Shown here piece after piece: positions 1 to 6,210 of a stretch of DNA of 9,170 nt. A model generated the notes under the pieces. The model was given only the letters and a program-made list of their open reading frames with translations. It made no database searches and was not told the origin of the DNA. This DNA comes from Clostridiaceae bacterium (lineage in GTDB: Bacteria > Bacillota > Clostridia > DSM-8532). Within the stretch, counting starts at the first letter, position 1; every line of letters begins with the position of its first letter. The translations under genes and the position numbers were made by a program. The stretch lies in the NCBI GenBank assembly GCA_012842645.1, contig DUSJ01000399.1, forward strand, positions 1 to 9,170, given 5' to 3'.

Positions 1-246
1 GAAAGTCCTGATACGGAATGCGATGAGGACCATTAATACCGATACGATCACCCTTGTCCCCAATGCCGACAGGAGGGCGGTACTTGGTATAATCACCGCA
101 AGGACTGCATACAAAGCGCCCAGGGCGGAAGCAAGGATCATCCTCACGGTTTTGACCGGAAAGCCCGATACGGCGCTTGCGAGCTTTAATATCAGGCAGT
201 TTGCCAACAGGTTTTCAATGAACAGTATGTCAGCGTAAACGACCAT
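1..246 (-). CDS. spoIIGA: SpoIIGA, sporulation sigma-E processing peptidase (N-terminal part, runs off window)
   Basis: Read on the minus strand from ATG at 246-244, an open frame of 82 codons continues past base 1. It begins MVVYADILFIENLLANCLIL, like the SpoIIGA N-terminus (MxxYxDxxFxENxxxN). Further on it has ALGALYAVLA at about residues 41-50. Visible are hydrophobic segments at about 6-26, 36-55 and 64-78, fitting the multi-pass membrane half of the family; the aspartic-protease half would lie beyond the window. In sporulating Bacillota SpoIIGA removes the pro-sequence of sigma-E in the mother cell after a signal from SpoIIR. An AGGAGGGGGG stretch at 263-254 supports this start; an ATG at 255-253 region is out of frame. 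In relatives sigE follows directly and ftsZ lies upstream; here the upstream neighbour is instead a divergent asparagine-synthase-like gene. Identification rests on the N-terminus only. Confidence 0.85.
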   Translation of the reverse strand, partial: MVVYADILFIENLLANCLILKLASAVSGFPVKTVRMILASALGALYAVLAVIIPSTALLSALGTRVIVSVLMVLIAFRIRTF

Positions 247-364
247 CCCGCATCCCCCCTCCTGGTGTTTTAGGCTCCATTTAAATCTTATGGGGGTTTT
301 CCCGGCAATATGATAATAATAAGATTCCTCATTGCAGTTATTGTTTATATTTAAATCCTCCTGT

Positions 365-388
365 CTTCTCAATTATAGGAATGAGAAG
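365..388. repeat. Inverted repeat bracketing the spoIIGA -10 element
   Basis: CTTCTCA (365-371) and TGAGAAG (382-388) form a perfect 7-bp dyad with a 10-bp centre. That centre holds the TATAAT of the minus-strand promoter, and the left arm covers the expected transcription start. It is placed like an operator, although it could equally form a weak hairpin. On the plus strand a T-rich run follows, but no upstream plus-strand gene would need a terminator here. Confidence 0.4.
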
Positions 389-404
389 GTTATTTTTATG
401 TCAA
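372..404 (-). promoter_or_regulatory. Candidate spoIIGA promoter with 21-bp spacer (spoIIG-like, Spo0A-dependent type)
   Basis: On the minus strand a perfect TTGACA (404-399) and a perfect TATAAT (377-372) are separated by 21 bp rather than about 17. No good -35 lies at normal spacing: the hexamer 17 bp upstream is CATAAA. The Bacillus subtilis spoIIG promoter is known for a similarly stretched spacing (22 bp) and is used by sigma-A RNA polymerase only when Spo0A~P binds over the -35. The -35 here lies within TTTTGACATA (406-397), which resembles the complement of the 0A box (TTTCGACAAA) at 8 of 10 positions. The start point would be near 365, giving a leader of about 118 nt. Confidence 0.65.
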
Positions 405-451
405 AACTCGTTATAGCCCGGAAAATCAATTTCGCCATTCCAAAAATCCGC

Positions 452-479
452 TTGTACAGCAGGTTTCAGCTTGTCTAAT
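452..479 (+). promoter_or_regulatory. Weak candidate promoter for the asparagine-synthase-like gene
   Basis: TTGTAC (452-457) and TCTAAT (474-479, 5 of 6 to consensus) are 16 bp apart, giving a leader of about 60 nt before the ATG at 545. The -35 is poor (3 of 6). The -10 overlaps the second Spo0A-box-like site. I saw no convincing sigma-E, F, G or K promoter in the gap, so the control of this gene remains open. Confidence 0.25.
470..478. promoter_or_regulatory. Second Spo0A-box-like site
   Basis: CTTGTCTAA matches the 0A box TTTGTCGAA at 7 of 9 positions. It lies about 105-113 bp upstream of the inferred spoIIGA start point, somewhat farther than the distal Spo0A sites of Bacillus spoIIG as I recall them. 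It also overlaps the candidate -10 of the divergent gene. A 7/9 match can occur by chance, so this is suggestive only. Confidence 0.3.
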
Positions 480-544
480 TTCCCGTAACACCATCAGAAG
501 CCGCTGAATAGTATATGAATGAATACTTCGCGTGGAGTGGTTTT

Positions 545-2368
545 ATGGCGGGAATAGCCGGAATGGTAAGCACAGATGAAGAAATTTTGCAGAAAAGCGT
601 AAATATATGCGCCATGTCCGATGCCATCCGCGCAAGAGGTTCGATCGCGGCCGGGTATTTTTTTTCGTCCCGGGCCGCGTTATTGCAGCGTTCTAATGCT
701 TCTGACCCTGTCCGCCGCACAGACCATGCAAGCGAACTGGTTGTCGAAGGAAAGACCTATGTGATCCTGTTGGACGGAACCATATTCAACCTGAAGGAAC
801 TTGTCAGGGACCTGAGTTCGGAAGGAACTTTAGCCGGGAATGCCGGGGGTCCCGAACTGCTGGTGCATGCCTATGTGAAGTGGAAAGAGGATTTTATTAA
901 AAGGCTCAACGGCAGCTTTGCATTTGCTCTCTGGGTGCAGGAAGACGACATCCTGATCCTGGCAAGGGATCATTTGGGAACCAGGCCGCTTTATTACACC
1001 CTTTCAGGCAAAATGCTGATCTTCGCTTCCGATATCAAGGGCATCACATGCCTTCCTTTTTTCGATACTGCTCTTGATGTAGAGGGTCTTGCGGAACTCA
1101 TATGCCTGAGCCCAAGGCACACGCCGGGCTCAGGTCTTTTAAAAGGGATACGGCAGGTGAGACCCGGCCATTATGTCCGCTTTTCGCGGGACGGGCTGAG
1201 CACGGTAAGGTACTGGAAGATAGAGAATAAAGACCACGAGGACGATTTTTTCAAAACTCTCGAAACCGTCCGGGAACTGGTCATTGATTCGGTAAAGCGC
1301 CAGGTGCAGTCAGACGTGCCCCTTTGCGGCCTTTTGTCAGGCGGTCTCTACTCAAGCCTTATCACGGCCATAGCAGCCGAATATCCCATGCTTCTGAAAA
1401 GCAAGATATTCAATACATGGTCGGTTGACTTCGAAAAAAGCACCCACTACGCCCGTTATAATACGGGCGAAAGCGACATGCCCTGGATACGCTGGGTCTG
1501 CAGGAAAGCGGGCACCCGTCAGCACTACATATTGCTGTCCCCGTCGGACCTGGCCAATTCGCTTATCGAGGCCACCGAGGCAAGAGGCATCCCAGGTATG
1601 CCAGACTGCGACACCTCTCTCCTGCTTCTTTTAAGGGAGATTCAGAAAGAGTTCAGTATCGTGCTTTCCGGCGACTGCTCCGACGAAGTTTTCGGAACAT
1701 GTATCCGTTCCAGCGAGTATATTTCATCGGGCAGGAAACGGCTGCCCTGGGCATCAAACCTTGCAGAGAAAATATCAGTTTTTAAAAATGATGTAATAGA
1801 CGCCATCAAACCTTACGAGTTTATCGAAAAATGCTACGAGGAAGCACTGAGGGATTATCCCGGTTTCGCTGTCCATGAAAAAGAATTGGACAAGGAAAAA
1901 GAAGCTCAGTGGTTCAGCCTTTACTGGAACCTCCCCTGCATACTGGAAAGGATCGACAGGATGAGCATGGCCTGCGGGCTGGAAGTGAGATTGCCTTTCT
2001 GCGATTTCAGGCTGACTGAGTACTTCTGGAACATACCACTGGACCTGAAGCGTTACAAGAACAGGGACAGGGGACTTTTGAGGGAAGCGATGCGAGGGTT
2101 CCTTCCGGCCGACATTCTGGAGCGGAAGAAAAATCCCTACCCTCACTGCCATGATCCCGAATATGAGACGAATATCAGGAATATGCTCCAGGAGACTGTC
2201 CTTGATCCCTGTTCGCCAGTCAGGTACCTGCTGAACCTGAAGACCCTGGAGAGCATGATGAAACAGTGCCAGGAGTTCAATAAAAGGTATGCCTCAAGAT
2301 CCCGCCTCTTTGGCTGGATAATCCAACTGGACCACTTTATGAGGAGCAACGGAATCACGGCATTTTGA
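545..2368 (+). CDS. AsnO-type asparagine synthase homologue with substituted active sites
   Basis: This 607-aa protein has the two-domain layout of glutamine-dependent asparagine synthases: an N-terminal Ntn-type glutaminase domain (about 1-200) and a C-terminal ATP-pyrophosphatase domain (about 235-590). The start at 545 is preferred over 515 because GGAG (534-537) is 7 nt upstream and the protein then opens MAGIAG, aligning with the family MCGI(V/A)G. Ala2 therefore replaces the catalytic cysteine. Glutamine-binding NGEIYN is DGTIFN (77-82). In the synthetase half SGGLDSS is SGGLYSS (265-271, Tyr269), SGEGADE is SGDCSDE (375-381), and the lysine of the KxxLR motif is Arg509. Still conserved are RMSMACGLEVRLPF (472-485) and LPADILERKKNPYP, the latter like AsnO/YisO of Bacillus as I remember it. 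Glutamine-dependent amide transfer looks impossible; ammonia-dependent synthesis, another ligation, or a non-catalytic role remain. It has no frameshift, so it is not an obvious pseudogene. Confidence 0.85.
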   Translation: MAGIAGMVSTDEEILQKSVNICAMSDAIRARGSIAAGYFFSSRAALLQRSNASDPVRRTDHASELVVEGKTYVILLDGTIFNLKELVRDLSSEGTLAGNAGGPELLVHAYVKWKEDFIKRLNGSFAFALWVQEDDILILARDHLGTRPLYYTLSGKMLIFASDIKGITCLPFFDTALDVEGLAELICLSPRHTPGSGLLKGIRQVRPGHYVRFSRDGLSTVRYWKIENKDHEDDFFKTLETVRELVIDSVKRQVQSDVPLCGLLSGGLYSSLITAIAAEYPMLLKSKIFNTWSVDFEKSTHYARYNTGESDMPWIRWVCRKAGTRQHYILLSPSDLANSLIEATEARGIPGMPDCDTSLLLLLREIQKEFSIVLSGDCSDEVFGTCIRSSEYISSGRKRLPWASNLAEKISVFKNDVIDAIKPYEFIEKCYEEALRDYPGFAVHEKELDKEKEAQWFSLYWNLPCILERIDRMSMACGLEVRLPFCDFRLTEYFWNIPLDLKRYKNRDRGLLREAMRGFLPADILERKKNPYPHCHDPEYETNIRNMLQETVLDPCSPVRYLLNLKTLESMMKQCQEFNKRYASRSRLFGWIIQLDHFMRSNGITAF

Positions 2369-2386
2369 AAAAACATTAACATAGTC

Positions 2387-2415
2387 TGGAAAATATATTC
2401 AATTGTCTATATAAT
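2387..2415 (+). promoter_or_regulatory. Candidate sigma-A promoter for the lipoprotein gene
   Basis: TGGAAA (2387-2392, 4 of 6 to TTGACA) and a perfect TATAAT (2410-2415) are separated by 17 bp in the 100-bp gap between the two plus-strand genes. A second TATAAT at 2449-2454 has no usable -35 and lies too close to the ribosome binding site. No terminator was seen after the upstream gene, so read-through is also possible. Confidence 0.5.
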
Positions 2416-2468
2416 ATACTGGAGCAAAAGCGAATATGCGGAAAAGACTATAATATGAGGAGATTGTC

Positions 2469-3752
2469 ATGAAAAAACTGATAGTTATCTTTATCGTTCT
2501 GACTGTTTGCTTCCAGGCTGCATGCGGCAGACTGAACCCTGAAAATAAACGGGATCGTGATGATGAAACCTACTCTGAATCCTCATCCAGGAAAAAGAAT
2601 AAGTCAACGTCCAAATCCACGCCCGAGACTGCTGTACCAACTGTTACCCCTTACATAACCGAAAATCCATATCCCGGAGACGACAATCCTTCGCCGGATA
2701 CAGGCGTGGGCACGGGCGATTCCGATGATACCGGATATATTGTTCATGACGATACCAATATTTATGGATCCAACCCTGTTATGGACAAGGATAATATCCT
2801 GATAGCGGAAGCAGTCGGAGACGTTATCACCGTACTGGAGCTTACGCCGGAAGGCACGGTAATAAATGAAGTATTCAGCGCTTATGCATACCGATACTTT
2901 CCTTTTTCAGTCAAGGACCAGGTGCTTTTCCTGTATTCCAGCGACGGCTTGTTCCTCTATGATTTTAACACTGAAACGCTATACATGCTTCCCCAATCAG
3001 TGTCCTGCCAGCCGGTGGGTTTCCTGAAGCAAAGCCCGTGCGTAGTCTACAGTAACCGATACATGAGTGATTTGTCGCACCAGGTCATTATTTATGATTA
3101 TGTCAATGAAAGGATAGTCAGAAAGCTTACCGGGTATAACGCCAAAATATCCGCTATGGACGATTCGGTGTATTTCCTGAATTATCATCCTGAAGAAGAT
3201 TATTATTACAGTATATCAATATCTTCCTACGATCCGGATACCGGCGAGGTTAAGGAAAGATACAAAGAACTGATGGATGACTATACATATGACATTACGG
3301 ATGTAGCGCCGCTCTCGATGGATTATTTCGCATACTGCATATATAACGAGCATGAGTACAGGTACCATACCAGCGAGGGTTATGTCATAGCAACGAAGGG
3401 CAACCTGTACTCGGAAGACATAAGCAAGGAACAGTTCGACCTTGTATTCAGTCCTGACGGGAAAATGGCATGCATGACCGAAAGGGACTGGGGTTCGCTC
3501 ACATACATAGCATACGGTGATTATACCAGCCAGGAGATGTTCCAGTCCGAGTATTACGGATCGTTCCCGGAATTCCATAACGGGCTTATATACTTTGTCA
3601 GCGATCCCGGTTTCGTCAACGCCAAAGAGGGAGAACGCAGCTTCCGGCAAATCGAGGTATACGCACTTTATTGTCTTGACCCGGTTGATAACAGTGTAAC
3701 CGAGATATACAGGACCCGCGGTGACGGATTCATGTTCTTGAAAAGCTATTAA
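2469..3752 (+). CDS. Lipoprotein with low-complexity linker and probable beta-propeller domain
   Basis: I do not recognise a named family. The 427-aa product starts with a lysine-tipped hydrophobic signal peptide ([19 protein letters not shown]) ending in the lipobox-like QAAC, so Cys19 would be lipidated and the protein anchored outside the cytoplasmic membrane; Gln at -3 is less usual than Leu. Residues 30-95 are rich in Ser, Thr, Lys, Pro, Asp and Gly, a typical wall-spanning spacer. From about 100 to the end runs a Tyr- and Asp-rich domain with repeated strand pairs such as [59 protein letters not shown] and [15 protein letters not shown], the pattern of TolB/DPP-IV-N-like propeller blades. 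AGGAG (2458-2462) lies 6 nt before the ATG. Its 3' end overlaps the convergent ispG by 4 bp. It may act as an extracellular binding or sensing protein; that is inference. Confidence 0.8.
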   Translation: MKKLIVIFIVLTVCFQAACGRLNPENKRDRDDETYSESSSRKKNKSTSKSTPETAVPTVTPYITENPYPGDDNPSPDTGVGTGDSDDTGYIVHDDTNIYGSNPVMDKDNILIAEAVGDVITVLELTPEGTVINEVFSAYAYRYFPFSVKDQVLFLYSSDGLFLYDFNTETLYMLPQSVSCQPVGFLKQSPCVVYSNRYMSDLSHQVIIYDYVNERIVRKLTGYNAKISAMDDSVYFLNYHPEEDYYYSISISSYDPDTGEVKERYKELMDDYTYDITDVAPLSMDYFAYCIYNEHEYRYHTSEGYVIATKGNLYSEDISKEQFDLVFSPDGKMACMTERDWGSLTYIAYGDYTSQEMFQSEYYGSFPEFHNGLIYFVSDPGFVNAKEGERSFRQIEVYALYCLDPVDNSVTEIYRTRGDGFMFLKSY

Positions 3753-4804
3753 CCGTGACCAAGTTTCCTGATCTCTTCAAGGAGGGCTTCCACAGCTTCG
3801 CTTTCGGGAACCTTGCGAAGGATTTGTCCTTTCCTGAATACAGCAACCGAACCCTTGCCGCCGGCGATGCCGATGTCAGCTTCCCTCGCTTCGCCGGGAC
3901 CGTTTACCACGCAGCCCATAACTGCTACTTTTATGGGCTGTTTATAATTTTCAAGGGCTTTTTCTACCTTTTCGGCGATATCGATAAGGTTTATTTCGGT
4001 GCGTCCGCAGGTGGGGCAGGAAATAAGGACGGCGCCTTTGTCATACATCCCGCAGGCTTTCAATATCTCCTTTGCGGCCTTAACTTCCAGGACCGGGTCG
4101 CCGGTCAGCGATACCCTTATGGTGTCGCCTATCCCTGAAAGCAGCAAAGAGCCTATCCCTACCGCTGACTTTATAGCTCCCGCAAAGGGCGTGCCGGCTT
4201 CGGTAACACCTATGTGAAGCGGGTAATCCGTTTTTTCCGACAATAATGTATAGGCTTTTATGGTCATGGGCACATCCGATGATTTTATGGATATGACGAT
4301 ATCGTGAAAGTCCAGGTCCTCGAGTATCTTAACATGGCTTAGGGCGCTTTCCACGAGGGCTTCGGCGCACACATGCCCGTACTTTTCGAGCAGTTCCTTC
4401 TCAAGGGAGCCGCTGTTGACCCCGACCCTGATGGGTATTCCTCTTTCCTTCGCCATTTTTACGACTTCCCGGACACGGTCGGCGGAGCCAATGTTCCCGG
4501 GGTTGATGCGTATCTTGTCTGCCCCGTTCTCCATGGCTTTCAGGGCCAGCCTGTAATCGAAGTGGATATCGGCCACAAGCGGTATATTTATCTGCTTTTT
4601 TATTTCGGATATGGCTTCGGCGGCCTCCATACCGGGTACCGCGACCCTTACTATGTCGCAGCCTGCATCCTCAAGTTCCCTGATTTGCCGGACTGTTGCC
4701 GTAACGTCACTGGTTTTGGTGTTGGTCATGGACTGGATGCTAATGGGCGCATCGCAACCGATGAAGATGTTGCCGACCTTGATTTTCCTGGTGTTTTTAC
4801 GCAT
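3749..4804 (-). CDS. ispG: IspG, 4-hydroxy-3-methylbut-2-enyl diphosphate synthase
   Basis: IspG (GcpE) converts 2-C-methyl-D-erythritol 2,4-cyclodiphosphate to HMBPP, the penultimate MEP-pathway step, using a 4Fe-4S cluster in the cytosol. At 351 aa it is slightly shorter than the 372-aa E. coli enzyme. It shows the N-terminal block IQSMTNT (23-29), DIHFDYRLA in the TIM-barrel half, and the cluster ligands Cys263 and Cys266 (SCPTCGRTE), Cys298 ([11 protein letters not shown]) and Glu305, each offset by 7 from the E. coli ligands as I recall them. The frame could extend 22 codons up to 4870, but AAGGA sits 5 nt before the ATG at 4804 and [11 protein letters not shown] fits the family start, so I chose 4804. 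It is the last gene of the minus-strand cluster, 113 nt after rseP, and meets the lipoprotein gene tail to tail. Confidence 0.97.
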   Translation of the reverse strand: MRKNTRKIKVGNIFIGCDAPISIQSMTNTKTSDVTATVRQIRELEDAGCDIVRVAVPGMEAAEAISEIKKQINIPLVADIHFDYRLALKAMENGADKIRINPGNIGSADRVREVVKMAKERGIPIRVGVNSGSLEKELLEKYGHVCAEALVESALSHVKILEDLDFHDIVISIKSSDVPMTIKAYTLLSEKTDYPLHIGVTEAGTPFAGAIKSAVGIGSLLLSGIGDTIRVSLTGDPVLEVKAAKEILKACGMYDKGAVLISCPTCGRTEINLIDIAEKVEKALENYKQPIKVAVMGCVVNGPGEAREADIGIAGGKGSVAVFRKGQILRKVPESEAVEALLEEIRKLGHG

Positions 4805-4822
4805 ATTAATCCTTCGTTCTTT

Positions 4823-4850
4823 ATTATGATATCTGCAATCCGCCCGTGAA
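4823..4850 (-). promoter_or_regulatory. Weak candidate internal promoter before ispG
   Basis: On the minus strand TTCACG (4850-4845, 4 of 6) and CATAAT (4828-4823, 5 of 6) are 16 bp apart. They would give a leader of only about 14 nt before the ispG ATG. The -35 directly abuts the dyad at 4851-4869. Such matches arise by chance in AT-richer gaps, so confidence is low. Confidence 0.25.
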
Positions 4851-4869
4851 TGCTGCCCAGTGGGCAGCA
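4851..4869. repeat. Perfect 8-3-8 inverted repeat in the rseP-ispG gap
   Basis: TGCTGCCC (4851-4858) and GGGCAGCA (4862-4869) are exact reverse complements around a 3-nt centre. The structure lies about 48 nt downstream of the rseP stop. Neither side is followed by a T run, so it is not a standard intrinsic terminator. In RNA it would make a GC-rich stem suited to pausing, processing or protecting the 3' end of an upstream message; in DNA it could be a protein site next to the weak ispG promoter. Confidence 0.6.
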
Positions 4870-4917
4870 CTAAGGGTGGGCTACGATCTGCACAGTCTGA
4901 CGGTTATCCTGTCTCAC

Positions 4918-6210
4918 TCAGAACCATCTTGGTATATCGTTGAACAGTGTGAATATGAGGACCCCTATCAGCAGTATAAATCCGATAAACGATATAATGC
5001 CGATTTTCTCCTGCTGGATGGGCTTACCTCTTATCTTCTCTATAATCAGTATCAGGAGTATGCTCCCGTCAAGGGCCGGGAACGGGATCAGGTTCATGAC
5101 GCCAAGGTTTATGCTGATAAACGAACTGATATAAGCCAGGTTCAGGAGGACATCCTTTACGGTTTTCTGGGTCTCCACCACGGTCCCCACAGTTCCGATT
5201 ATGCCTACCGGACCGGACAGTTCGTTGGCCGACACTACCCCTGTAAACAGCCATTTGAGGGATATGAGCACGTTCCTGATATTTGACATGCAGTATTTCA
5301 CTGATGCCCCGATGACCTCGAAAATATTGCCCTTTTTATATTCAAGGTTTATACCGAGCGTGTACTGGTAATCGGCAAACGGAACGATATTCTCAAAAGT
5401 AAGTTCTTTGCCGTTCCTTTCCACGGTGATGCTTACAGGAGCCGTTTTATCAGTACGGGTTTCATTCAGGTATTTCACGATGTCGTCCCTGTTGCTGACG
5501 TATGTGTCGTCAAGCTTGATGATTTTGTCGCCGCGCTTTATTCCGGCCTTGTTAAGGGGTGAATCCGGCTCCACAATGGCGATAATGTTGGTTATGACAC
5601 CGTTCTCTTCGGCCGCCGTAAATCCCAGCCTGAAGCGCGTTTCGGTCTTAGCCGGCGCGATGTGCTTCGTCACTTTCTTGTTCTCACTTACATCGAAATA
5701 CACCAGTTCCTTCGGCGAGCCATCCTCGGCATACATAAAAATATCAATGTCAGAGGCAGGGTCGAGGATCCTCCTGCCGCCATAGGATATAAGCCTGTCG
5801 CCGATTTCGGCTCCGGCTGTCTTAACGGGAGAATCATTGGTAAACTCGGTGATCCTGTTGGTGAAAAATCCTGAAACAGACAGCACTATGCTTGCCAGTA
5901 CAAATGCTAAAAGGATATTCAGAAAAGGTCCGGCAGCTATTACTATGAACCGTTTCCATACAGGCTGGTTGGAAAAAGCCCGTGAATCGTCCGAACTCTC
6001 CCCTTCGCCTTCCATCTTGCAGAAACCGCCCATGGGTATGAGCCTCAGGGAGTATTCAGTTTCTCCCTTTTTGAACGAAAACAGTTTCGGCCCCATGAAC
6101 AGCGCAAACTCTAGTACTTTTATTCCGACAGCCTTGGCAGCGAGATAATGCCCAAGCTCGTGAACGAGAATCAGGATACTGAGAGCTATTAAAGCAACGA
6201 TAATACCCAT
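4918..6210 (-). CDS. rseP: RseP/RasP-type site-2 intramembrane zinc metalloprotease
   Basis: This 430-aa membrane protein belongs to the M50 site-2 proteases that cut transmembrane segments of anti-sigma factors and leftover signal peptides (RasP in Bacillus, RseP in E. coli). Zinc ligands are visible: HEXXH as H17-ELG-H21 in the first membrane segment, and NLIPFPALDG (373-382) with Asp381 as third ligand. PMGGF (59-63) matches the conserved membrane-reentrant motif. Membrane segments lie near 2-20, 88-115, 355-372 and 403-423. Between them are two PDZ-like stretches, the clearer at about 205-275 (VEPDSPLNKAGIKRGDKII) and a weaker one at about 123-190 (DSPVKTAGAEIGDRL). GGAGG (6222-6218) inside the last dxr codons lies 7 nt before the ATG, and the dxr stop directly abuts it, implying translational coupling. 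Its substrate cannot be told from the window. Confidence 0.96.
   Translation of the reverse strand: MGIIVALIALSILILVHELGHYLAAKAVGIKVLEFALFMGPKLFSFKKGETEYSLRLIPMGGFCKMEGEGESSDDSRAFSNQPVWKRFIVIAAGPFLNILLAFVLASIVLSVSGFFTNRITEFTNDSPVKTAGAEIGDRLISYGGRRILDPASDIDIFMYAEDGSPKELVYFDVSENKKVTKHIAPAKTETRFRLGFTAAEENGVITNIIAIVEPDSPLNKAGIKRGDKIIKLDDTYVSNRDDIVKYLNETRTDKTAPVSITVERNGKELTFENIVPFADYQYTLGINLEYKKGNIFEVIGASVKYCMSNIRNVLISLKWLFTGVVSANELSGPVGIIGTVGTVVETQKTVKDVLLNLAYISSFISINLGVMNLIPFPALDGSILLILIIEKIRGKPIQQEKIGIISFIGFILLIGVLIFTLFNDIPRWF

Noticed and set aside
23..238. Plus-strand 71-codon open frame at the left edge
   Set aside because: It lies opposite the spoIIGA frame, which has a recognisable N-terminus and a ribosome binding site; the plus frame shows no family features.
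365..400. Plus-strand terminator (7-bp hairpin followed by TTATTTTTA)
   Set aside because: The stem is short, the loop is 10 nt, and there is no upstream plus-strand gene; the same dyad is better explained as bracketing the minus-strand -10.
515..544. Extended N-terminus of the asparagine-synthase-like protein starting at 515
   Set aside because: There is no good ribosome binding site before 515, while GGAG precedes 545 and the product then starts at the family's usual MxGI position.
3797..3821. Hairpin CTTCGC/GCGAAG near the end of ispG as terminator for the lipoprotein gene
   Set aside because: Only a 6-bp stem, no following T run, and the sequence is coding for IspG.
4805..4870. 22-codon N-terminal extension of IspG
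   Set aside because: It runs through the GC-rich dyad, has no ribosome binding site at 4870, and the 4804 start has AAGGA 5 nt upstream with a family-like N-terminus.
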